DNA of 11,559 nt from Pseudomonadota bacterium (GTDB taxonomy: Bacteria; Pseudomonadota; Gammaproteobacteria; Pseudomonadales; UBA5518): assembly GCA_963204845.1 (NCBI GenBank), contig CAUJIL010000247.1, forward strand, positions 1 through 11,559. Reading direction: 5' to 3'. Each line of letters begins with the position of its first letter. The first letter of the stretch is position 1. The notes under the pieces were generated by a model. It saw only the letters and a program-made list of their open reading frames with translations, was not told where the DNA came from and did not search any database. Position numbers and translations under genes: made by a program. Positions 1 through 8,689 of the stretch are shown here, in pieces.

Positions 1-4
1 CTCG

Positions 5-310
5 ATGACCTATGAGCTTGCCTTCAAGGTTTCCGCACTGCGGGAATGGAAGAAGCTCGGCCATAACGTCAGGGAGCAGTTCAAGAAGAAGCTCGCCCAG
101 CGGCTGGAGAATCCGCACGTTCCCGGCGCAGCGCTCGCCGGCGCCGCCAACCTGTACAAGATCAAGCTCCGCCAGGCCGGTTATCGACTCGTGTATTCGG
201 TCGACGACACGACGGTGACCGTCACCGTGGTGGCCGTGGGCAAGCGAGACCGCAACGAAGTCTACGATGTCGCGCTGTCGCGTCTCCCGGAATCATGGAT
301 CGGCCCGTAG
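5..310 (+). CDS. relE: RelE-family mRNA interferase toxin
   Basis: RelE toxins cleave mRNA in the ribosomal A site and are held inactive by the RelB antitoxin. The 101-residue product resembles E. coli RelE along its whole length (REWKKLG-, KKKL-, YKIKLR-, GYRLVYSV- and VGKRDRNEVY-type blocks). The residues known as functional in E. coli RelE fall at identical numbers here: K52, K54, R61, R81 and Y87, so the toxin looks intact. The start ATG overlaps a TGA (ATGA at 5-8), as expected if a relB-like antitoxin gene ends there; that gene is outside the window and unseen. The C-terminus runs about six residues past the E. coli protein, and the TAG stop (308-310) belongs to the GTAG head of the first REP hairpin, so the present 3' end may have been set by repeat insertion. 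Family is certain by pattern; toxicity and pairing are inferred. Confidence 0.93.
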   Translation: MTYELAFKVSALREWKKLGHNVREQFKKKLAQRLENPHVPGAALAGAANLYKIKLRQAGYRLVYSVDDTTVTVTVVAVGKRDRNEVYDVALSRLPESWIGP

Positions 311-492
311 GTTCGGCCTGTGGCCGAACATTTGAATTGTCCGGGCACAGCCCGGACCTACGCGAACAATGTCCGGTGTAGGTTCGGCCTGTGGCCGAAC
401 ATGTTCCCGTAGGTTCGGCCTGTGGCCGAACAAAAAACGTCCGGGCACAGCCCGGATCTACGCCCATGCGTCCGGGCACAGCCCGGACGTAC
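307..492. repeat. REP/BIME cluster 1 (GTAG-headed hairpins)
   Basis: Six complete hairpin units and one fragment. Type A, read on the plus strand, has head GTAGG, stem TTCGGCC, loop TGT, stem GGCCGAA and tail CA. Identical 24-nt copies lie at 307-330, 378-401 and 409-432. Type B, read on the minus strand, has the same head and loop with stem TCCGGGC/GCCCGGA; copies lie at 338-361 (consensus), 438-461 and 469-492 (the last two with one or two substitutions). A seven-base B fragment, TGTCCGG at 370-376, abuts the second A copy. Heads point outwards, A copies left and B copies right, the arrangement of bacterial interspersed mosaic elements. Known biology: GTAG-headed REPs are moved by RAYT transposases and, in 3' untranslated regions, can stabilise mRNA or dampen read-through. 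The cluster starts inside the relE stop codon. Confidence 0.9.
438..461 (-). terminator. Possible minus-strand terminator-like hairpin
   Basis: Read on the minus strand, the type B hairpin here (TCCGGGC, loop TGT, GCCCGGA) is followed two bases later by six T (complement of the A run at 432-437). This is the shape of a Rho-independent terminator. No minus-strand gene is seen running into it, so it may be only a chance meeting of a REP with an A-rich spacer. Confidence 0.25.
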
Positions 493-544
493 GGGCGATT
501 TCCTGCCTTGGGCGGGATCTGGGTCAAAAAAAATCTGCCGCGCG

Positions 545-560
545 TGATCCATATGGATCA
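545..560. promoter_or_regulatory. 16-bp perfect palindrome, possible operator
   Basis: TGATCCATATGGATCA is a perfect 16-bp dyad in the gap between relE and the TPR gene. It lies 12 bases after a run of eight A (526-533) and abuts ATGACA at 560-565, which matches the sigma-70 -35 consensus at five of six bases. The half-site spacing does not fit the FNR or CRP consensus. It could be a repressor site for the TPR gene promoter; that role is inferred from position only. Confidence 0.35.
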
Positions 561-587
561 TGACAGAACACGAAACGCTCATTTATC
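560..587 (+). promoter_or_regulatory. Weak candidate sigma-70 promoter for the TPR gene
   Basis: ATGACA at 560-565 is a good -35 box. Sixteen bases on, TTTATC at 582-587 is a poor -10 match (three of six bases). A transcript from here would have a leader of about 190 nt containing the 60-nt inverted repeat at 671-730. No better promoter was found in the 474-nt gap between relE and the TPR gene. Confidence 0.22.
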
Positions 588-670
588 GTGACCACATGGC
601 GACACGGCGGTGGCCGTAGGCGATTGGCGACGGAAGGCCAGCGCGACGGTACCGGCCGGGCGGAGCCTCG

Positions 671-730
671 CGAGTGCCTGGTTGTGGCCTTACCCACATG
701 GATGTGGGTTTGGCTTCATCCAGGCATTCG
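671..730. repeat. 60-nt symmetric imperfect inverted repeat
   Basis: The centre lies between 700 and 701, and the arms match outward without bulges. ACCCACAT (692-699) pairs with ATGTGGGT (702-709) around GG. After a TT/TT mismatch, GCC (687-689) pairs with GGC (712-714). A partly paired five-base block follows on each side. Then CGAGTGCCTGG (671-681) pairs with CCAGGCATTCG (720-730), with one G-T/U wobble. As RNA this would be a long hairpin ending 54 nt before the TPR start codon. It is unrelated in sequence to the GTAG hairpins. It may be a dispersed palindromic repeat, a miniature element, or a leader structure. Confidence 0.7.
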
Positions 731-784
731 TCGTATTGGGATCCGACGATTCCGTTTTCTGCAAAGCATCGCTCCGGGTGACTC

Positions 785-3169
785 ATGTCGTTCATCGTCC
801 ATGCACGTCGTTCCCTGCTCGCCGGCTCCATGGCGTTGCTCGTCGCGTGCAGCAGCGGCGAGGCGCGCCAGGCGCAGTACCTCGAGCGTGCCCGCGAGCA
901 TTACTCGACCGGCAACTTCGACAAGGCCATGGTCGAGACGAAGAACGTGCTGCAGATCAACTCCAACAACGTTGAGGGGCGCTACCTGCTGGCGCAGCTG
1001 CACGAGCGCGAGCAGAACTGGCAGCAGATGTTCGCCAACCTGCAGCTGGTGGTGGATCTGGACGGCGAGCACATTCCCGCGCGCATCAAGCTCGGGCAGA
1101 TGTTCTACGCGAACGCGATGTACCCCGAGGCGCTCGCGCAGGCCGATGCGGTGCTCGCGCTCGAGGCCGGCAATGCCGATGCGCACACGCTGCGCGGCAG
1201 CGTGCTGTTCCGCGAGGGCAAGCACGCGGAGGCCATCGAGGAAGCCTCGCTCGCGCTGCAGAACGACCCCGACAACGTGGGCGCGATCTCGGTGTTCAGC
1301 GCGGTCTACGGCGAGAAGGATCCCGAGCGTGCGCTGGCGGTGATCGGCGACGGCATCACGCGGCAGACGAAGAACGCCACGCTGAAGCTGCTGAAGATCG
1401 AGGTGCTGGAACATGGCGAACGCCACGACGAGGCGCTCGCGGTCTATCGCGAACTCGTCGAGGAATACCCGGACAACCTGTTCTTCCGCTACCGCATGGT
1501 GCGCTATCTGGAGCAGAACGGCCGCACCGACGAGGCCGAGGCGGCGCTGCGCGAGATCGTGAACACCACGCCCGACAACGTGGACCTGAAACTCTGGCTG
1601 GCGCAGTTCCTCGCCAATAACCGCGATCCGCAGATCGCCGAGGCGACGCTGAAGGGCTTTATCGAGAAGCAGCCGAAGCTCTACGAGCTGCGCTTCGCGC
1701 TCGGCACGCTGTACGCGGCGCAGCAGCAGTTCGAACCGGCGATCGCGGTCTATCGCGAGGTAGTCACGCTCGACGGCAAGGGCGCCGACGCGCTGCTCGC
1801 GCGCAACCGGATGGCCGAGATCGCGCTGGCGCGCAACGACAGCGCCACCGCGCAGCAACTGCTCGACGAGGTCTTCGCGATCGAGCCCGAGAACAGCGAG
1901 GGCCTGATCACGCGCGCGCGCATCGCGCTGCAGGGCCGGGACACCAAGACCGCCACCGCGGATCTGCGCACGGTGCTGCGCAACGAGCCCGACAACGTGG
2001 TCGCGCTGCGGTTGCTGGCGAGCGCGCACGAGGCCGACGGCGCGCTCAACCTCGCGCTCGACAATTACCGCCAGATCCTCGGAGTGGCGCCGGCCGACCG
2101 CGACGCGGCCTACCACGCCGCGCGACTCGCGCTGGCGCAGGGCGAGACGGAGAACGCAGAGCGCGCGCTGCTGGCGCTGGTGGAGCAGGATCCGGAGTAC
2201 CTCGACGCGCAGCGGCTGCTGGCTGCCACGCTCAGCAAGGGCGGCAAGTGGGAGGTGGCGCTCGCACGCGTGCAGAAGCTGGTCGACGAGCCGCGCACGC
2301 GGGTGCTGGGACTGTATCTGCGCGGTCGCATCGCCTTCGACCGCGAGGACTTCGCGACCGCGGCGACCTCGATGGAGGAGGCGCTCGCCGCCGAGCCCGC
2401 GCTGATCGAGGCGCTCGGCTTCGCGGTGATGGCGCGCGAACGCCTCGGCGAGCGTGACCAGGCACTGGCCTACGTTCAGGCGCACGTGGCAGCGCACCCG
2501 GACCACGCGCACGCGCTCGATCTGCTCGGCGAGATGCAGCAGGCGCGCGGCAACACCGCGGCTGCGCGAGAGGCATGGACACGCGCATCGGCCGTGGCGC
2601 CCGAGGCGTCGGGGCCGTACCTGCGGCTCGCAGGGCTGGATTCGGCCGCGCGCGATTTCGACAGCGCCGAGGCGGTGCTGCGCCGCGGGCTCGAGCAGGC
2701 GCCGGAGAGCGTGGAACTGCAGGTCGCGCTCGGCAGCCTGCTGGTCGATCGGGGGCAGGTGGAGCCCGCGATGGCGGCCTTCGAGGACGTGCTCGAACGC
2801 CACCCGAACATGGCGATCGCGGCGAACAACCTGGCGGCGCTGATTGCCGATCATTCCAGTGACGAAGAGGCGCTGCGCCGCGCGCTGGCGCTGGTGGAGC
2901 CGCTCGAGTCCACGCAGCAGCCGGCGTTCCTCGATACCCTGGCGTGGGTGAACTACCGCCTCGGCAACCATGCGCGCGCGGTGAACCTGTCCACGGCCGC
3001 GATCCAGCTCGGCGGCAAGGCGCCGGTATTCCACTACCACCTCGGCATGGCCTACCACCGGCAGAATCAGGCCGAGCGGGCCCGTGAGCACCTCGAACTC
3101 GCGCTGGCCGACCCCGCCGCCCGCTTCCCCGGGCGCGACGAGGCCAAGGCGACCCTCGATACCCTGTAA
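785..3169 (+). CDS. Large TPR-repeat lipoprotein
   Basis: The 794-residue product starts with a lipoprotein signal peptide: basic HARR, a hydrophobic stretch, and lipobox LVAC ending at Cys22. It should be lipid-anchored after the inner membrane, with the mature part in the periplasm. The rest is almost wholly helical TPR repeats (about residues 28-775), seen as recurring A-x-x-x-Y/F and G-x-x-x-x-A patterns with Pro at unit ends (for example YPDN near 228, EPDN near 401, HPDH near 571). The C-terminus (LDTLAW near 716, then YHLGMAYHRQ near 751 and FPGRDEA near 781) resembles the end of PrsT-type TPR proteins of PEP-CTERM/exosortase systems. That link is tentative, since no exosortase gene is visible. 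The TPR scaffold points to protein-protein contacts; no catalytic domain is seen. The start fits the signal peptide, but the upstream Shine-Dalgarno is weak. REP cluster 2 begins eight bases after the TAA. Confidence 0.9.
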   Translation: MSFIVHARRSLLAGSMALLVACSSGEARQAQYLERAREHYSTGNFDKAMVETKNVLQINSNNVEGRYLLAQLHEREQNWQQMFANLQLVVDLDGEHIPARIKLGQMFYANAMYPEALAQADAVLALEAGNADAHTLRGSVLFREGKHAEAIEEASLALQNDPDNVGAISVFSAVYGEKDPERALAVIGDGITRQTKNATLKLLKIEVLEHGERHDEALAVYRELVEEYPDNLFFRYRMVRYLEQNGRTDEAEAALREIVNTTPDNVDLKLWLAQFLANNRDPQIAEATLKGFIEKQPKLYELRFALGTLYAAQQQFEPAIAVYREVVTLDGKGADALLARNRMAEIALARNDSATAQQLLDEVFAIEPENSEGLITRARIALQGRDTKTATADLRTVLRNEPDNVVALRLLASAHEADGALNLALDNYRQILGVAPADRDAAYHAARLALAQGETENAERALLALVEQDPEYLDAQRLLAATLSKGGKWEVALARVQKLVDEPRTRVLGLYLRGRIAFDREDFATAATSMEEALAAEPALIEALGFAVMARERLGERDQALAYVQAHVAAHPDHAHALDLLGEMQQARGNTAAAREAWTRASAVAPEASGPYLRLAGLDSAARDFDSAEAVLRRGLEQAPESVELQVALGSLLVDRGQVEPAMAAFEDVLERHPNMAIAANNLAALIADHSSDEEALRRALALVEPLESTQQPAFLDTLAWVNYRLGNHARAVNLSTAAIQLGGKAPVFHYHLGMAYHRQNQAERAREHLELALADPAARFPGRDEAKATLDTL

Positions 3170-3177
3170 CCGCTCCC

Positions 3178-3334
3178 GTAGGTTCGGCCTGTGGCCGAAC
3201 AAATGTCCCCGTAGGTTCGGCCTGTGGCCGAACATTGCATTCAAAATGTCCGGGCACAGCCCGGACCTACGCGAACACGTGTCTGGGCACGGCCCGGACC
3301 TACGCGATGATGTCCGGGCACGGCCCGGACCGGA
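3178..3334. repeat. REP/BIME cluster 2 (GTAG-headed hairpins)
   Basis: Two perfect type A copies on the plus strand (3178-3201, 3211-3234) are followed by three type B copies on the minus strand: 3247-3270 consensus; 3280-3303 with a changed loop base and one arm base; 3311-3334 with the same loop change and a ruined head, CGGAC in place of CTAC. Copies recur at 31-33 nt, because short spacers are conserved as well (AATGTCCCC between A copies; CGCGAACA between B copies). The cluster closes the TPR gene and precedes the carA promoter region. No T-run follows the hairpins closely, so they are not classic intrinsic terminators. Confidence 0.9.
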
Positions 3335-3389
3335 CGTGGCCCCCCCGGTCTGCGTGAGCATTCCCATCCCTTCGCGCTTTTTTTGGGGC

Positions 3390-3410
3390 GGGCATTCCCA
3401 TAGAATGCCC
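3390..3410 (+). promoter_or_regulatory. Candidate carA promoter -10 inside an inverted repeat
   Basis: TAGAAT at 3401-3406 matches the -10 consensus at five of six bases. It sits in a hairpin with an eight-base stem, GGGCATTC (3390-3397) and GAATGCCC (3403-3410), around a five-base loop. The upstream region at normal spacing is only a T run (3378-3384), so the -35 is poor and an activator or other control may be needed. Transcription from here would give carA a leader of nearly 200 nt. Confidence 0.42.
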
Positions 3411-3464
3411 CCTCAGATTTCCGTTGGCTTGGACCGGGTTCCCGCGAGCGAAAACGGCGTCTGA

Positions 3465-3574
3465 AGCGGACCAGCAGGCGGGGCACTCTCGGGTGGCCCC
3501 GCGCGCGTGTGCCAGGGTCCGCTGTCTCAGCGCCAGCGCTGCGTCCCCGGAAGCTGCCGGAGGACCGTTCCGGG
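3465..3574 (+). promoter_or_regulatory. Structured carA leader (nested stem-loops)
   Basis: AGCGGACC (3465-3472) is complementary to GGTCCGCT (3516-3523). Inside it GCGGGGC (3478-3484) pairs with GCCCCGC (3496-3502). Next come CAGCGC/GCGCTG (3528-3541) and CCCGGAA (3546-3552) with TTCCGGG (3568-3574). These could shape a regulated leader for pyrimidine or arginine control of carAB. The region is very G+C-rich, so some pairing is expected by chance, and no ligand-binding motif was recognised. Together with the promoter region this accounts for the 274 gene-free bases between REP cluster 2 and carA. Confidence 0.4.
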
Positions 3575-3597
3575 CGGTCTGCCGCCACGTTCACACG

Positions 3598-3602
3598 AGG
3601 AG
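3598..3602 (+). promoter_or_regulatory. Shine-Dalgarno deciding the TTG start of carA
   Basis: AGGAG lies six bases before TTG at 3609. An in-frame GTG lies 102 bases upstream (3507), but the 34 residues it would add have no counterpart in CarA and overlap the leader hairpins, so the TTG is preferred. Confidence 0.85.
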
Positions 3603-3608
3603 AAACCT

Positions 3609-4751
3609 TTGACTACCGAGCTCCATCGGCCGGCCGTTCTCGCCCTCGAAGATGGCAGCCTGTTCCGTGGTGTCTCGATCGGCGCGGCTGGCAGCAGCAG
3701 CGGCGAAGTGGTCTTCAATACGGCGATGACGGGCTACCAGGAGATCCTGACGGACCCGTCCTACGCGCAGCAGATCGTCACGCTGACCTATCCGCACATC
3801 GGCAACACCGGCACCAATGGTGAGGACGAGGAGTCCGCCCGCGTGTGGGCCGCGGGCCTGATCATCCGTGACCTGCCGCTGCTGGCGAGTAACTTCCGCA
3901 ACCAGCAGTCGCTTTCGGAGTACCTCGCGGAGCGCGGCGTGGTCGGCATCGCCGGCATCGACACGCGGCGCCTCACGCGCATCCTGCGCGAGAAAGGTGC
4001 GCAGAGCGGCTGCCTGATGGCCGGCGATATCGACGAGGCCGCGGCGCTGGCCGCCGCGCGCGCCTTCCCCGGCCTGAAGGGCATGGACCTCGCGAAGGTA
4101 GTGAGCACCGAGCGACCCTATGCGTGGAGCGAGGGCTCGTGGACGCTCGACGGCGGTCATCGGGCGGCGCCGCCGGCGCGTTTCCGGGTGGTGGCCTACG
4201 ACTACGGCGTCAAGCGCAACATCCTGCGCATGCTGGTCGACCGCGGTTGCGAGCTGACCGTGGTGCCCGCGTGGACGCCGGCCGCCGAGGTGCTGGCGCA
4301 GAGCCCCGACGGGGTGTTCCTGTCCAACGGTCCCGGCGACCCCGAGCCCTGCGACTACGCGATCCGCGCGATCCGGGAGATCCTCGCCACCGGCACGCCG
4401 GTGTTCGGCATCTGCCTCGGGCACCAGCTGCTCGCGCTGGCGAGCGGCGGGCGCACCGTGAAGATGAAGTTCGGCCACCACGGCGCGAACCACCCGGTGC
4501 AGGACCTCGATCGCGGCACGGTGATGATCACCAGCCAGAACCACGGCTTCGCGGCCGACGAGGCCACGCTGCCCCCGACGCTGCGCGCCACGCACCGCTC
4601 GCTGTTCGACGGCTCGCTGCAGGGCATCGAGCGTACGGACCGCCCCGCGTTCAGCTTCCAGGGGCACCCGGAAGCGAGCCCCGGGCCGCACGATGCGGGC
4701 GGGTTGTTCGATCGCTTCATCGATCTGATGCAGGCGCGCCGCGGCGCATGA
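3609..4751 (+). CDS. carA: Carbamoyl-phosphate synthase small (glutaminase) subunit
   Basis: CarA hydrolyses glutamine and passes ammonia through a tunnel to CarB for carbamoyl-phosphate synthesis, which supplies the pyrimidine and arginine pathways. With the TTG start the protein has 380 residues (E. coli 382). The N-terminal CarA domain shows LEDGSLFRG, GEVVFNTAMTGYQEI and TDPSYAQQIVTLTYPHIGN. The C-terminal class I amidotransferase domain carries GICLGHQ with nucleophile Cys269, and GHPEASPGPHD with His353 and Glu355, the same numbers as the E. coli triad. The LSNGPGDP motif is present. It is followed after 49 nt by carB, surely co-transcribed. Oddities are the TTG start and the long structured leader; the coding sequence itself looks intact. 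Confidence 0.98.
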   Translation: MTTELHRPAVLALEDGSLFRGVSIGAAGSSSGEVVFNTAMTGYQEILTDPSYAQQIVTLTYPHIGNTGTNGEDEESARVWAAGLIIRDLPLLASNFRNQQSLSEYLAERGVVGIAGIDTRRLTRILREKGAQSGCLMAGDIDEAAALAAARAFPGLKGMDLAKVVSTERPYAWSEGSWTLDGGHRAAPPARFRVVAYDYGVKRNILRMLVDRGCELTVVPAWTPAAEVLAQSPDGVFLSNGPGDPEPCDYAIRAIREILATGTPVFGICLGHQLLALASGGRTVKMKFGHHGANHPVQDLDRGTVMITSQNHGFAADEATLPPTLRATHRSLFDGSLQGIERTDRPAFSFQGHPEASPGPHDAGGLFDRFIDLMQARRGA

Positions 4752-4757
4752 ATTCGT

Positions 4758-4773
4758 GGCGCCACCGGGCGCC
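4758..4773 (+). other. Small hairpin between carA and carB
   Basis: Two GGCGCC blocks (4758-4763 and 4768-4773) can pair around a four-base ACCG loop in the 49-nt carA-carB gap. No T-run follows, so it is not a terminator. It might influence processing or coupling between the two cistrons. The carB Shine-Dalgarno downstream is weak. Confidence 0.35.
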
Positions 4774-4800
4774 GTGTGTTGAACCGATCCGGTACCGAGC

Positions 4801-8018
<3,218 letters not shown>

Positions 8019-8019
<1 letters not shown>

Positions 8020-8498
8020 TGGTCACACGGGTTCCGATGACGGTACAGGGGGCCGAGCGGCTGCGCGAGGAGCTCGATCAGCTGAAGCGCGTGGAGCGCC
8101 CGCGCATCTCGAAGGCGATCGCCGAGGCGCGCGAGCACGGTGACCTGAAGGAGAACGCCGAGTACCACGCCGCGCGCGAGCAGCAGGGTTTCGTCGAGGG
8201 GCGCATCAAGGACATCGAGTCGAAGCTCTCGGTGGCGCAGATCATCGACGTGACGCAGCTGCCCGCGACCGGCAAGGTGATCTTCGGCGTGACGGTCGCG
8301 ATCCTCAACCTCGAGACCGACGACACGCTGCGCTACCAGATCGTGGGCGAGGACGAGGCCGACGTGAAGGCCAACAAGATCTCGGTGACCTCGCCGCTGG
8401 CGCGTTCGCTGATCGGCAAGGAAGTCGGCGACGTCGTCGTTGCCCGCACCCCCGGCGGCGAGACCGAATACGAGATCGTCGGCGTCCACCACCTCTGA
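8019..8498 (+). CDS. greA: Transcript cleavage factor GreA
   Basis: GreA enters the RNA polymerase secondary channel and stimulates cleavage of backtracked RNA. The 159-residue protein (E. coli 158) has the N-terminal coiled coil with the block AREHGDLKENAEYHAAREQQG at about 37-57. Its acidic tip residues Asp42 and Glu45 match E. coli Asp41 and Glu44. The C-terminal FKBP-like domain (about 80-159) carries SPLARSLIGKEVGDVV and TPGGETEYEI. The start is set by the SD in carB, and the one-base overlap with carB makes it the last gene of the carAB-greA unit. REP cluster 3 begins 21 bases after the stop. Confidence 0.98.
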
Positions 8499-8519
8499 CC
8501 CGCGCCGCGTTCGCCACAA

Positions 8520-8663
8520 TGTCCGGTTGAAAACCGGACCACGCTCGTAGGTTCGGCCTGTGGCCGAACAATTCATGTCCGGGCACAGCCCGGACCTACG
8601 AGAACATGTCCGGGCACAGCCCGGACCTACGCAAACGGTGTCGGATTGGAACCCGGACGGGCG
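8520..8663. repeat. REP/BIME cluster 3 between convergent genes
   Basis: Order: a variant hairpin on the minus strand at 8520-8543 (stem TCCGGTT/AACCGGA, plus-strand loop GAA, head shortened to GTGG); a perfect type A copy on the plus strand (8547-8570); two perfect type B copies on the minus strand (8576-8599, 8607-8630); and a degenerate B-like unit (8639-8663) whose arms have drifted but which keeps the following GCGAACACG spacer. The cluster nearly fills the 191-nt gap between greA and the oppositely oriented yhbY, 21 bases from one stop and 26 from the other. It is well placed to separate the two converging transcripts. Confidence 0.9.
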
Positions 8664-8689
8664 AACACGCCTGCGCGGATTCCGCCCGC

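Noticed and set aside
307..492. CRISPR array
   Set aside because: Repeats recur at 31-33 nt, but the spacers are only 7-9 nt and themselves conserved. Units face both directions, and no cas genes are present. The units are REP hairpins.
369..591. Small open frames through the repeat clusters (also 222-582 minus, 3241-3594 minus, 8305-8586 minus)
   Set aside because: Their peptides (FGLWPN-, PGTART- and VRPQAEPTG-like strings) are translations of the REP units repeated in several frames, with no ribosome-binding sites or family similarity.
716..3367. 883-codon open frame antisense to the TPR gene
   Set aside because: It mirrors a clear coding frame with signal peptide and TPR pattern. The antisense product is Arg/Leu/His-rich without a recognisable domain and runs through REP repeats, typical of shadow frames in G+C-rich DNA.
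3371..3384. Intrinsic terminator ending in the T run after REP cluster 2
   Set aside because: No stable hairpin lies directly before the seven T; the nearest REP stem ends about 50 bases upstream.
3405..3464. 19-codon carA leader peptide as a CDS
   Set aside because: It has no SD, and the best -10 candidate would place its ATG upstream of the transcript. It is kept only as a remark in the leader finding.
3507..3608. Longer carA start at GTG 3507
   Set aside because: The 34 extra residues are absent from CarA proteins and coincide with leader hairpins. The TTG at 3609 has an ideal SD and gives E. coli-numbered catalytic residues.
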